A stretch of DNA of 64,000 nucleotides from Anoxybacillus tepidamans PS2 (GTDB lineage: Bacteria; Bacillota; Bacilli; Bacillales; Anoxybacillaceae). The position numbers and the translations under genes are program-made. Of this stretch, positions 36,960-51,910 are shown piece by piece. Location: the NCBI RefSeq assembly GCF_000620165.1, contig NZ_JHVN01000002.1:1-64000 (forward strand). The letters run 5' to 3'. The notes under the pieces are model-generated. The model did no database searches and was not told the DNA's origin. It worked only from the letters and a program-made list of their open reading frames with translations. Numbering within the stretch: position 1 is the first letter of the stretch; the number at the start of each line of letters is the position of its first letter.

Positions 36960-39650
36960 TTATAGCATATTTGTAGACGATTTTCTCGTAAAAAACGATC
37001 CGGCAAACAAAAATGTAGGTAACGCAGCTAAGCCAATAATCAAAATCCAATCGAACAGCGCGATTGGAACTGTATGAAAAATGTGTTGCAGCGGCGGATA
37101 ATAAATAACAACGAGCACAAGCAATAACGATAACAATACCGCCCAAACAAGATACATATTCCCAAGCGGATTGCGGTCAAAAATCGAACGTTCACAGCGG
37201 CAATCAAATACGTGAATCAGCTGCGCCATCACAAGAGTCGCGAACGCCACCGTTTGTGCGTACACAAGCTCGTTTCCGCTTCGTTCATACGCCGTCATAA
37301 AAGCAGCTAACGTAACAATACCAATAATAAATCCACGACTGACAATTTTCCAGCCGAGGCCACGCGCAAATACTCCTTCTTTCGGATGGCGCGGCTTCCG
37401 TTTCATTACATTATCCTCCGCCTGATCCAGTCCTAATGCCATCGCCGGAAGCCCGTCAGTGACAAGATTTACCCATAAAATTTGAATCGGGACAAGCGGC
37501 AGCGGCAATGCCAAAAGCATCGCAAACAACATCACTAAAATTTCGCCGACATTCGAAGCAAGCAAATAACGAATGAATTTCCGAATGTTTTCATAAATAT
37601 TTCTTCCTTCATGAATCGCTGCCTGAATGGTCGCAAAATTGTCATCAAGAAGCACAAGAGCAGCCGCCTCTTTTGCTACGTCAGTGCCGGATTTCCCCAT
37701 CGCTACACCAATATCGGCCGATTTAATCGCCGGGGCGTCGTTCACACCGTCCCCTGTCATCGCTGCGACATGCCCTCTCCGCTGTAACGCTTTTACAATT
37801 TTCAGTTTGTGCTCTGGCGATACGCGAGCAAATACGTATACGTCATCAACTACTTCTTCAAGCTCATCAACTGAAAGCCGAGATAATGTCGCGCCGTCCA
37901 TTACTTTTCCGTTTGGCGGCAAAATACCGAGCTGTTTAGCAATCGCCTTCGCTGTCAACACATGGTCTCCGGTAATCATCACCGTTTTAATGCCGGCTTC
38001 TTTACATTGTTGAACCGCCTTTTTCACTTCCGGCCGCGGCGGGTCGATCATTGCCTGAATTCCGATAAAAATGAGCGATTTTTCTGCCTCTTTTTCCGAT
38101 GCGATGCGCTCTTGCGCGTGAAGCGGACGATAAGCGACGGCAATGGTGCGAAGCGCTCTATTGGCCATTGTGTAAATCACGTCTTGCACCGTTTTTCGCC
38201 AAGCGGTCGTCATTTGTTGCTCGCGCCCATTCCACCATATGTGCTGGCTTATTTCCAGCAGTACATCAGGTGCCCCTTTTGTGACAATCCATCTCCGACC
38301 ATTTCGATCTTTCACGATAACGGTCATCATCTTTCTCTCCGAGTCGAACGGAAACTCTTGTTCAATGACAAACTCCGCATCAAGACGCGTTCTCGTTAGA
38401 CCAGCCTTTGCTGCAGCTACCAACAGCGCCCCTTCCGTCGGATCGCCGTCAATGTAGCGACGATTCTCTTTCTCCTTAATTTGCGAGCTATTGCAAAGCG
38501 CCCCGAATGTCAATAACTGTTGCAAGGTCGACTCCTTTTTGACATCCACAGGTCGGTCGTTTTCGTAAAACTGCCCCTTTATATCAAGCCCAGTGCCGCT
38601 GACCGTCCAATGCTTTCCACTCGCCCAAATATCGGTAACGGTCATCATATTTTCTGTCATCGTCCCTGTTTTGTCTGAACAGATAACCGAGGCGCATCCT
38701 AATGTCTCTACAGCTGGCAGCTTCCGAACAATGGCATTTTTCTTAATCATGCGCTGAACTCCAAGCGCTAGCGCGATCGTCACAATCGCTGGCAATCCTT
38801 CCGGAATCGCTGCAACCGCAAGTGACACTCCTGCTAAAAACATTTCATACAGTTCATGTCCTTGAATAACACCGACAACGACAACAAGAACCGTCAGTAC
38901 TAAAGCAATGACAATTAAAATTTTTCCTAACTGCTCAAGCTTGCGCTGCAGCGGAGTTGTCACCGTTTCCGCTTCTTGAAGCAAGTTGGCGATCTGTCCC
39001 ATTGCTGTCTTCATTCCCGTAGCGATGACAATGCCCATGCCGCTTCCCCTCGTCACGAGCGTGCCCATGAACGCCATGTTATGTAAATCGCCGATCGTCG
39101 CTTGTTCATTCATTAATGGAGCCGCCAACTTAGCCGTCGGAACCGACTCGCCCGTTAATGCCGATTCTTCGATTTCTAAGCCTTTTGCTTCAATTAAGCG
39201 GACGTCCGCCCCTATACGGTCCCCGCTTGAAAATTTAATAACATCGCCGACGACAAGCTCTTGCGAACGCACTTTGATCCATTCCCCGTCACGCAAAACT
39301 GTAGCCTGTGGAGCGGACAGTTGCTTCAGTGCTTCAAGCGATTTTTCGGCGCGCCGTTCTTGAAAGAATCCTAAAAAAGCATTCATAATCACGATGACGA
39401 TAATCGCGACCGCATCGACATACTCGCCAAGAAAGCCGGAAATGACCGTTGCCACAAGCAGCACAAGCACCATAAAATCCTGAAACTGCTGTAAAAATAA
39501 TAAAAGCGCCGACTGCTTTTTCGCTTCTTTCAGTTCGTTCGGTCCAAACCGCTTTAACCGTTTTTTCGCTTCTTCCGCCGTTAGTCCTTTCGCCAAATCC
39601 GTATGCGCTTCTTTCGCTACATCGTTTGGCGCGAGCGTGTGCCATTGCAT
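36960..39650 (-). CDS. yloB: P-type Ca2+-transporting ATPase (YloB)
   Basis: This is a type IIA P-type ATPase, SERCA-like, that uses ATP to move Ca2+ across the membrane. In 896 residues: N-terminal actuator part, membrane helices at about 55-70 and 78-96, TGES at 166-169, the Ca2+-site helix AAIPEGLPA at 281-288, phosphorylation motif SDKTGT with Asp326, MTGDGVNDAPA hinge and about six C-terminal helices including NLVTDGLPAMALGLD. B. subtilis YloB is induced at sporulation. It is divergent from rqcH, with a 16-bp near-palindrome between them, and ends at a terminator. Confidence 0.96.
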   Translation of the reverse strand: MQWHTLAPNDVAKEAHTDLAKGLTAEEAKKRLKRFGPNELKEAKKQSALLLFLQQFQDFMVLVLLVATVISGFLGEYVDAVAIIVIVIMNAFLGFFQERRAEKSLEALKQLSAPQATVLRDGEWIKVRSQELVVGDVIKFSSGDRIGADVRLIEAKGLEIEESALTGESVPTAKLAAPLMNEQATIGDLHNMAFMGTLVTRGSGMGIVIATGMKTAMGQIANLLQEAETVTTPLQRKLEQLGKILIVIALVLTVLVVVVGVIQGHELYEMFLAGVSLAVAAIPEGLPAIVTIALALGVQRMIKKNAIVRKLPAVETLGCASVICSDKTGTMTENMMTVTDIWASGKHWTVSGTGLDIKGQFYENDRPVDVKKESTLQQLLTFGALCNSSQIKEKENRRYIDGDPTEGALLVAAAKAGLTRTRLDAEFVIEQEFPFDSERKMMTVIVKDRNGRRWIVTKGAPDVLLEISQHIWWNGREQQMTTAWRKTVQDVIYTMANRALRTIAVAYRPLHAQERIASEKEAEKSLIFIGIQAMIDPPRPEVKKAVQQCKEAGIKTVMITGDHVLTAKAIAKQLGILPPNGKVMDGATLSRLSVDELEEVVDDVYVFARVSPEHKLKIVKALQRRGHVAAMTGDGVNDAPAIKSADIGVAMGKSGTDVAKEAAALVLLDDNFATIQAAIHEGRNIYENIRKFIRYLLASNVGEILVMLFAMLLALPLPLVPIQILWVNLVTDGLPAMALGLDQAEDNVMKRKPRHPKEGVFARGLGWKIVSRGFIIGIVTLAAFMTAYERSGNELVYAQTVAFATLVMAQLIHVFDCRCERSIFDRNPLGNMYLVWAVLLSLLLVLVVIYYPPLQHIFHTVPIALFDWILIIGLAALPTFLFAGSFFTRKSSTNML

Positions 39651-39691
39651 ATTGTATTCCCCCTTCCTCGTTGCTTTTCTATCAAAGCTTA

Positions 39692-39720
39692 TTCAGACAT
39701 GTCCGAAAAAATGATATGAT
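39692..39720 (+). promoter_or_regulatory. rqcH promoter
   Basis: TTCAGA (39692-39697) and TATGAT (39715-39720) are 17 bp apart with TG one base before the -10. A near-palindrome at 39692-39707 covers the -35 box. Confidence 0.7.
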
Positions 39721-39753
39721 ATTAGCGAAATAAAAATAAGAAAGGTGTTTCAT

Positions 39754-41466
39754 ATGTCGTTTGACGGAATTTTTACATATGCGATGACAAAGGAATTAAA
39801 AACGGCGCTCGAAGGAGGACGCATCACAAAAATTTACCAGCCGTTTCAGCACGAATTGGTGCTTTATGTGCGCGCGCACGGAAAAAACTATAAACTGCTT
39901 CTATCGGCGCATCCAAGTTATGCACGAGTTCATTTGACAGCCGAAACGTACGACAACCCGGCCGAACCGCCAATGTTTTGCATGCTTTTACGCAAGCATT
40001 TAGAAGGAAGCATCATCGAATCGATTCGCCAAATCGATTTTGACCGGATTATCGTCATTGAAGCAAAAGGGCGGAATGAAATCGGCGATTTATCCGTCAA
40101 ACAATTAATCGTGGAAATTATGGGGCGTCATAGCAATATCATCTTAATTGATAAAGAAACGAACACAATCATTGACAGCATCAAACATCTCTCGCCAGCG
40201 GTCAACCGCTACCGGACGGTGCTTCCTGGCTATTCATACGTCGCGCCGCCATCGCATGACAAGCTCAATCCGCTTACCGTCAATGAAGAAACCGTGATGA
40301 AAAAAGTGGATTTTCATGCCGGAAAGCTAGCAGAGCAGCTCGTTTCCGCTTTTGCCGGCATCTCGCCGCTGTTTGCCAACGAAGCGGTCTTTCGCGCCGG
40401 ACTTGCCAACCGAACAACGCTGCCGAAAAGTTTTGTTGCCTTGATAGAAGACGTGCGAAATGACCGTTTTACGCCTTGTATTTATGACAATGGCCAAAAA
40501 CAATGGTTTTACGTGTTGCCGCTGACCCATTTAGATGCGGAAGCGAAACCGTTCGCCACGCTGAGCGAGATGCTTGACCGCTTTTATTTCGGCAAGGCGG
40601 AACGCGACCGCGTCAAACAGCAAGCATACGATTTAGAGCGGTTTGTCGCCAATGAAAAAGCGAAAAATGAAAAAAAGCTTGGCAAGCTGAACGAAACGTT
40701 AGAAGAGGCGAAACAAGCCGAGCAATACCGGCTTTGGGGGGAACTGCTCACAGCGAACCTTTACGCCGTTAAGCGCGGCATGACAGAAATCGAAGTGATC
40801 AATTATTACGATGAAAACGGTTCGACGATGACAATTCCGCTTGATGCACAAAAATCGCCGTCAGAAAACGCGCAAAGCTATTTTCAAAAATATCAAAAGG
40901 CGAAAAACTCCATCGGCATCGTGCAAGAACAAATCATGCGGACAAATGAAGAGATCGCCTACTTCGACACGCTTTTGCAGCAGCTTGAAACGGCCGCGCC
41001 GAAAGATATCGAAGAAATTCGCGACGAATTGACCGAACAAGGCTATTTGCGGCCGCGCGCATCCAAGCTGAAAAAACAAAAGCCGCGCGCGATTGAACTT
41101 GAACGGTATACCGCCAGCGACGGCACGGAAATTCTCGTCGGCAAAAACAATAAACAAAACGATTATTTGACGAACAAACTGGCGCAAAAAGATGAAATTT
41201 GGCTGCACACGAAAGACATCCCGGGCTCGCATGTGGTCATCCGCAGCAAAAACCCGTCCGAGCAGACGCTCATCGAAGCCGCCCATCTTGCCGCCTATTT
41301 CAGCAAAGCGCGCCACTCCAGCTCTGTTCCCGTCGACTATACGCGCATCCGCCACGTCAAAAAACCGAGCGGCGCCAAACCGGGGTTTGTCATCTACGAA
41401 AACCAACAAACAATTTACGTCACGCCGGATGAGGAGCTGGTGATAAAAATGAAAAAAACCGTCTGA
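39754..41466 (+). CDS. rqcH: Ribosome quality control factor RqcH (NFACT family, YloA)
   Basis: RqcH binds split 50S subunits carrying stalled peptidyl-tRNA and adds C-terminal alanine tails that mark the chain for ClpXP. The 570-residue product has the NFACT-N domain ([15 protein letters not shown] to about 270), helical coiled-coil M domains (about 270-430) and the C-terminal NFACT-R domain ([27 protein letters not shown]). Earlier names were FbpA and YloA. I start at the ATG at 39754, six bases after AAAGGTG; the GTG nine bases upstream is part of that site. Plus-strand single gene, terminated at 41452-41483. Confidence 0.96.
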   Translation: MSFDGIFTYAMTKELKTALEGGRITKIYQPFQHELVLYVRAHGKNYKLLLSAHPSYARVHLTAETYDNPAEPPMFCMLLRKHLEGSIIESIRQIDFDRIIVIEAKGRNEIGDLSVKQLIVEIMGRHSNIILIDKETNTIIDSIKHLSPAVNRYRTVLPGYSYVAPPSHDKLNPLTVNEETVMKKVDFHAGKLAEQLVSAFAGISPLFANEAVFRAGLANRTTLPKSFVALIEDVRNDRFTPCIYDNGQKQWFYVLPLTHLDAEAKPFATLSEMLDRFYFGKAERDRVKQQAYDLERFVANEKAKNEKKLGKLNETLEEAKQAEQYRLWGELLTANLYAVKRGMTEIEVINYYDENGSTMTIPLDAQKSPSENAQSYFQKYQKAKNSIGIVQEQIMRTNEEIAYFDTLLQQLETAAPKDIEEIRDELTEQGYLRPRASKLKKQKPRAIELERYTASDGTEILVGKNNKQNDYLTNKLAQKDEIWLHTKDIPGSHVVIRSKNPSEQTLIEAAHLAAYFSKARHSSSVPVDYTRIRHVKKPSGAKPGFVIYENQQTIYVTPDEELVIKMKKTV

Positions 41467-41483
41467 TGAACAGGCGGTTTTTT
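41452..41483 (+). terminator. rqcH terminator
   Basis: AAAAAACCGTCTG pairs with CAGGCGGTTTTTT over the stop codon, giving a 13-bp stem with one G-T pair and a T tail on the plus strand. Confidence 0.9.
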
Positions 41484-41530
41484 CATCTTTCCTTTTGCTT
41501 GTATGCTCGCTTCCAATGACCGGAGAATGC

Positions 41531-41536
41531 TATAAT
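41531..41536 (+). promoter_or_regulatory. Promoter -10 for the coiled-coil repeat ORF
   Basis: TGCTATAAT forms an extended -10 with a perfect TATAAT, 26 bases before the start codon. No clear -35 hexamer is present. Confidence 0.55.
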
Positions 41537-41562
41537 AAAGTTGGAGAAAAGGAGGTGAACGA

Positions 41563-42099
41563 ATGGAGGAAGTGTTAAGTCGGATTTTCGATGAACTGTC
41601 GTTTTTGCGTCAACATATGGCGACAAAAGACGATCTGGCCGCCATGAACAAACGCATCGAGCGCGTGGAACAAACGATGGCGACGAAAGAGGATGTCGCT
41701 GCGATGGACAAGCGGATTGAGCAAATTGAGGAAGCCATGGCAACAAAAGATGATCTCGCCGCGATGAACAAACGTATCGAGAACATTGAGCAAACGATGG
41801 CCACGAAAGAGGATGTAAAAGAGATTCCGTTTATTAAACAAGCCGTGCTGGAAATGCAGGAGGCGGTCAGGGAAATCCCAACAATAAAGCAAACGCTCGC
41901 CGAAGCGTTGCGAAAGCTGGATGACGTCATCGCTTCGCAGGCGCGCCAAGAGCTTGTGCTTCAATCGCTTGCGTTTCGTTCTCTTGAACACGAAAATGAA
42001 ATTCGTTCCTTAAAAGCAAAACAACCCCTCTCCATAACACAACCATATCCCTCTCATGATGATATCATTCCAAAAAACAAATCAAGCAACCGCGAATAG
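41563..42099 (+). CDS. Coiled-coil protein with tandem 20-residue repeats, unknown function
   Basis: I do not recognise a characterised homologue. The 178-residue product has three tandem 20-residue units of the form MATKxDxAAMxKRIExxEQx at residues 19-38, 39-58 and 59-78, then a broken fourth. The DNA repeats with a 60-bp period (41617-41796). Units 1 and 3 (KDDLAAMNK) are more alike than units 1 and 2 (KEDVAAMDK), so an older two-unit block was probably duplicated. The whole N-terminal two thirds is predicted helical coiled coil; the C-terminus (about 150-178) is polar and probably disordered. No signal peptide or membrane segment. AAGGAGGTG lies eight bases upstream of the ATG, with its own promoter and terminator, so it is very likely expressed. 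It sits where B. subtilis carries the cysH-sulfate cluster. Confidence 0.75.
   Translation: MEEVLSRIFDELSFLRQHMATKDDLAAMNKRIERVEQTMATKEDVAAMDKRIEQIEEAMATKDDLAAMNKRIENIEQTMATKEDVKEIPFIKQAVLEMQEAVREIPTIKQTLAEALRKLDDVIASQARQELVLQSLAFRSLEHENEIRSLKAKQPLSITQPYPSHDDIIPKNKSSNRE
41617..41796 (+). repeat. Three in-frame 60-bp tandem repeats
   Basis: Each unit starts ATGGCNACNAAAGA and encodes 20 residues; a partial fourth unit starts at 41797. Units differ mostly at third codon positions and in an alternating DDL/EDV pattern, consistent with an old duplication kept for protein structure rather than recent slippage. Confidence 0.85.
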
Positions 42100-42114
42100 G
42101 CGGTTGCTGTTTTT
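42085..42114 (+). terminator. Terminator of the coiled-coil repeat ORF
   Basis: AGCAACCGC pairs with GCGGTTGCT across the stop codon and is followed by GTTTTT on the plus strand. Confidence 0.85.
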
Positions 42115-42217
42115 CTGTTAGCTAAATATTTCTTGAACTTCGCCACTAAATCATACGCTTAATTCGATGGACTTAATATTTCCACGATCAAAAAACCATT
42201 TTGTCAACAGTCTGAGG

Positions 42218-42242
42218 GTACGAATAACCTCGTCATTCGTAC
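42218..42242 (-). terminator. Hairpin after pyrE
   Basis: GTACGAAT and ATTCGTAC form an 8-bp perfect stem just after the pyrE stop codon. On the minus strand a six-T run comes only about 20 bases later, so termination strength is uncertain. The adjoining TTGTCAACAGTCTGAGG looks like an insertion-element end. Confidence 0.4.
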
Positions 42243-42255
42243 TCCTTCTCTAGCG

Positions 42256-42878
42256 TTACTTCCCCCACTCCTCCGGCTGTTTTCGCCAGTCACGCAAGGT
42301 AGCGAGGTCTTGTTCGCCCACAACGCCAAGTTCCACCGCCGTTTCAATAAGCGTGTCATAATCCGTTAGCGTATGCATTGGCACACCGCTTTCCGCAAAC
42401 GCTTGCGTTCCTTTTTCCAAGCCGTATGTAAAAATGGCGACGACGCCAAGTACATGACAGCCTGCTTCTTGAAGCGCGCGGACAGCGTTTAACGAACTGC
42501 CCCCTGTAGAAATTAAATCTTCTACAACAACGACTTTTTGCCCGGCTTCTGCTTTTCCTTCAATTTGCTTGCCTCTTCCGTGCGCTTTTGCTTGGCTGCG
42601 CACATAGCACATCGGCAACTCGAGGCGCTCGCTTGCCCATGCCGCATGCGGAATGCCCGCAGTCGCCGTTCCCGCCACAACTTCCGCATCTGGAAAATGC
42701 GCGCGAATGAGCTGCGCGAGCCCGTCAGCGATCGCGCTTCTGACGTTTGGATAGGCGAGAGTCAAGCGGTTGTCGCAATAAATCGGTGATTTCAGCCCGG
42801 ATGACCATGTAAACGGTTCATTTGGCTGCAAGGAAACTGCTCCAATTTGCAGCAGCTGTGTGGCAATCTCTTTTTTCA

Positions 42879-42882
<4 letters not shown>
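42256..42882 (-). CDS. pyrE: Orotate phosphoribosyltransferase
   Basis: PyrE joins orotate and PRPP to form OMP, the fifth step of UMP synthesis. The 208-residue product has the PRPP-binding signature [18 protein letters not shown] near 115-132, and the flexible catalytic loop [15 protein letters not shown]. The ATG overlaps the pyrF stop by 4 bases. It is the last gene of the operon. Confidence 0.97.
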
Positions 42883-45271
<2,389 letters not shown>

Positions 45272-45275
<4 letters not shown>

Positions 45276-48200
45276 GCGTGCACCTTCTTTTCAGACATCG
45301 CCGTCATTGAAAATGTCATCGATTCCATCACTTGCAGCATTGCTTTTGCTGTATCAAGCGATGTTAAACATGGGATGCCGTTTTCGACCGCTTCGCGTCG
45401 GATACGGAAGCCGTCGCTTTCCGGCTGCTTTCCTTTTGTCAATGTGTTAATCACGACTTGCGCCTTTCCTTGGCGGATGATATCTAAAATGTTCGGCGAT
45501 TCCAAATGGATTTTATTTACAACTGTTACCGGGATATCGGCAGTGCGCAACGCTTCCGCTGTTCCGGTTGTCGCAAGAAGCTGGTAGCCGATTTGATGGA
45601 AGCGGCGCGCCACTTCGATCGCTTCTTCTTTATCTTTGTCGGCTACCGTCAACAGCACCGCCCCGTACGGACGAATGTGGATGCCGGAAGCTAAAAGCCC
45701 TTTGTAGAGCGCTTTTTCAAACGTTGTGTCTTTGCCGATCACTTCCCCGGTCGATTTCATTTCCGGCCCGAGCGAAATATCGACGTTGCGCAGCTTCGCG
45801 AACGAAAAGACCGGCGCTTTCACATACACCCCTTCGCTTTCCGGCTTTAATCCCGTTTCGTAGCCGAAATCAACAAGCTTCGCCCCTAAAATGACTTTTG
45901 TCGCAATGTTCGCCATCGGCACGTCGGTAATTTTGCTTAAAAACGGCACGGTTCGGCTTGAACGAGGATTTACTTCAAGCACAAATACCTCATCTTTGTA
46001 CATAACAAATTGAATATTAAGCAATCCGACGATGCGCAATCCTCTAGCTAGTCTAATCGTATAATCAACAATTTTCTGTTGGATCTCGCTAGTTAGCGTT
46101 TGCGGCGGATAAACGGCTATCGAGTCGCCCGAGTGGACGCCAGCCCGCTCAATATGTTCCATAATACCTGGAATCAATACCGTCTCTCCGTCGGAAATCG
46201 CATCAACCTCAATTTCTTTTCCGATTAAATAACGATCAATTAAAACTGGGTGCTGCGGATTAACTTTCACGGCGTTGTCCATGTAATGCAGCAGCTCTTC
46301 CTCTTTATAGACGATTTCCATCGCCCGGCCGCCAAGCACATACGATGGACGAACGAGAACCGGATAGCCAATTTCCGCGGCAATTCGCACTGCTTCTTCC
46401 ACAGAAAACGCCGTTTTTCCTTTCGGCTGCGGGATGCCTAATTGTGATAGTGTCTGTTCGAATTTATCGCGGTTTTCTGCGCGGTCTAAATCTTCGAGCG
46501 AGGTGCCGAGGATGCGAACACCGCGCGCCGCAAGCTCCGCCGCCAAATTAATGGCTGTTTGGCCGCCGAATTGCACAATCACGCCGATCGGTTTTTCTAA
46601 ATCGATCACATGCATGACATCTTCGATCGTGAGCGGTTCAAAATACAATTTGTCTGATACGCTAAAGTCGGTTGACACCGTCTCCGGATTGTTGTTAATA
46701 ATAATGGCTTCATAACCTGCTTCTTTAATCGCCCAGACCGAATGAACAGTCGCGTAGTCAAATTCGATTCCTTGCCCGATGCGGATCGGCCCCGATCCAA
46801 GAACAACAACGCTTTCTCTTGGCGTTACGATCGACTCGTTTTCTTCTTCATACGTTCCATAATAATATGGCGTTTCCGATTCAAATTCCGCCGCGCATGT
46901 GTCAACCATTTTATATACCGGCGCGATGCCCGCTTGTTTCCGCAACTCATACACGTCCCGCTCGCTCATGCCCCAAAGTTCGGCGATGGCGACATCGGAA
47001 AAGCCCATGCGTTTCGCTGTATGGAGCACGTCCGCATCTCCGATATGCTCGCGCACGACTTTTTCATAAGCAACAATGCGTGCGATTTTCGTTAAAAAGA
47101 AGCGGTCGATTCGGCTCCATTCGTGAATTTGCTCAATATCGATGCCGCGGCGGATCGCCTCAGCGATATAAAAGAGCCGCTCGTCCCCTGCTTTGCGAAT
47201 GCGTTTTTCAATCAATTCATCCGTCGCGTGGTCCGCATCTTTAATTTGCAAATGATACGTATTCGTTTCAAGTGAGCGTACCGCTTTTAACAGCGATTCT
47301 TCAAACGTCCGACCGATCGCCATCACCTCGCCGGTCGCTTTCATCTGCGTGCCGAGGTGGCGGTTCGCCGATTCGAACTTGTCGAACGGAAAGCGCGGGA
47401 TTTTCGTGACGACATAGTCGAGCGCTGGTTCAAAGCAAGCATACGTTTTGCCCGTCACCGGGTTGATAATTTCATCAAGCGTTAGACCAACCGCAATTTT
47501 CGCTGCGAGTTTCGCAATCGGGTAGCCCGTCGCCTTCGATGCGAGCGCCGAGGAACGGCTGACGCGCGGGTTGACTTCGATGACGTAGTAGTTAAAGCTG
47601 TGCGGATCAAGCGCCAACTGCACGTTGCATCCCCCTTCAATTCCGAGGGCACGAATAATGCGTAAGGAGGCGTTCCGGAGCAGTTGGTATTCCCGATCGC
47701 TTAATGTTTGGCTTGGAGCAACGACGATCGAATCGCCCGTATGAATGCCGACAGGGTCAATATTCTCCATATTGCACACAACGATCGCGTTATCATTCGC
47801 ATCGCGCATCACTTCATACTCGATCTCTTTATAGCCGGCGATGCTTTTTTCCAATAAACATTGATGCACCGGGCTCATTTTTAAGCCGCTTGAAACAATC
47901 TCGACGAGCTCCTCTTCGTTCGTGCAAATGCCGCCACCCGTTCCGCCGAGAGTGAACGCCGGGCGGACGATGACCGGATAGCCGATTTTTTCGACAAAGG
48001 CGTAAGCTTCCTCCAAACTGTGAATAATGTCACTTTCCGGCACCGGTTCGCCGAGTTCATTCATAAGTGCACGGAACAATTCGCGGTCTTCCGCCTTTTC
48101 GATCGCTTCAAGCTTCGTACCGAGAATCTCCACTCCGCATTCTGCAAGCACGCCCGCTTTCGCGAGTTCCACCGCTAGGTTCAGACCCGTCTGGCCGCCA

Positions 48201-48469
48201 AGCGTCGGCAAAATCGCATCAGGACGTTCTTTGCGTATGACGCGCGAAACAAATTCGAGCGTAAGCGGCTCCATATACACTTTGTCGGCAATTTCCGTGT
48301 CGGTCATAATCGTTGCAGGATTGGAGTTCACTAAAATCACTTTGTATCCTTCTTCTTTCAGCGCTAAGCACGCTTGCGTTCCGGCGTAATCGAACTCCGC
48401 CGCTTGGCCGATGACAATCGGACCGGATCCGATGACTAAAATCGTTTCAATATCTCGACGTTTAGGCAT
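45272..48469 (-). CDS. carB: Carbamoyl-phosphate synthase, large subunit
   Basis: CarB makes carbamoyl phosphate from ammonia, bicarbonate and two ATP. The 1065-residue protein shows the internal duplication: two ATP-grasp halves, each with a nucleotide entry motif ([19 protein letters not shown] and [18 protein letters not shown]) and an EVNPR strand ([38 protein letters not shown]). The C-terminal MGS-like allosteric domain (about 935-1065) is present. It overlaps carA by 8 bases and pyrK by 4. Being inside the pyr operon it is the pyrimidine-specific (PyrAB) enzyme. Confidence 0.98.
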
Positions 48470-49552
48470 GAACGATCTCCCTTTCTTTTTTGAACTGTTC
48501 GATCATAGCGATAAATTCATCAAATAAATTGTTCGCATCTTCCGGACCTGGAGAAGCTTCCGGATGGTATTGCACCGTGAATGCCGGGTGATCAAGGTGA
48601 CGCAGCCCTTCAATCGTGCCGTCGTTCAAGGCCACGTGTGTCACTTCTAAACGTGTCCCTTTAAGCGACTCTTCATTGACCGTATAGCCATGATTTTGCG
48701 ATGTAATCGCCACTTTTCCTGTTGCCAAGTGTTTGACAGGATGATTCGAGCCGCGATGGCCGAATTTCATTTTCTCCGTATCGGCGCCGCTAGCGAGCGC
48801 AAACAACTGATGTCCGAGGCAGATACCAAAAAGCGGCACGCGGCCGAGTATTCCTTGAATCATCGCAATCGCTTCCGGCACATCTTTCGGGTCGCCAGGG
48901 CCGTTTGATAACATGACGCCATCTGGATGTAATCGAAGTACATCCTGTGCTGTCGCGTTATACGGAAGAACAATGACATCGCAATTGCGTTTATTGAGTT
49001 CACGTAAAATGCCGTGTTTCATGCCAAAGTCGATGAGAACGACGCGATGACCACGTCCAGGGCTTGGATACGCGCTTTTCGTGGAAACACGCTTCACTTG
49101 ATCGGTCGGAAGCGTCGTACTCTTTAAGTAAGCGACCGCTTCCTCCACGTTGACATCGACATCGCAAATCATTCCTTTTAACGTTCCGTACTGGCGAATA
49201 ATCCGCGTTAATTTTCTTGTATCGACGCCCGCCAAACCTGGAATATTTTTTTCTTTGAAATATTGATCGAGCGTCATTTCATTTCTCCAGTTGGACGGCG
49301 CGTCGCATATTTCTTTCACGATGAATCCATGAATATGTGGTTCAATCGACTCAAAATCATCGCGGTTCACGCCGTAGTTGCCGATTAATGGATACGTCAT
49401 CGTGACAATTTGTCCGCAATACGACGGGTCGGATAAGATTTCTTGATAGCCCGTCATTCCTGTATTAAACACGACTTCCCCAATCTTTTGTTCCGTGCTG
49501 CCAAACGCCTCTCCTACGAAAACCGTTCCATCCTCTAAAATGAGTTGTCGCT

Positions 49553-49556
<4 letters not shown>
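48462..49556 (-). CDS. carA: Carbamoyl-phosphate synthase, small subunit
   Basis: CarA hydrolyses glutamine and channels ammonia to CarB. The 364-residue product has an N-terminal domain with [15 protein letters not shown] and a class I glutaminase domain with nucleophile FGICLGHQL, followed by SQNHGYTV and the catalytic HPEASPGP. I start at the ATG at 49556 ([10 protein letters not shown]), which overlaps the pyrC stop as ATGA and has AAAGGGAG upstream; the longer frame to 49622 lies within pyrC. Confidence 0.97.
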
Positions 49557-51897
<2,341 letters not shown>

Positions 51898-51910
51898 TTA
51901 AAAGGTGGCA

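Noticed and set aside
36874-37146. 90-codon minus frame at the 3' end of the Ca2+ ATPase gene
   Set aside because: It is a shifted reading of the last membrane helices and passes through the terminator.
40861-41409. 182-codon minus frame opposite rqcH
   Set aside because: Antisense to the coding strand of a conserved RQC gene with no promoter or ribosome-binding site.
41617-41796. 60-bp repeats considered as a CRISPR or intergenic repeat array
   Set aside because: Repeats are directly adjacent, in frame and encode coiled-coil units; there are no spacers.
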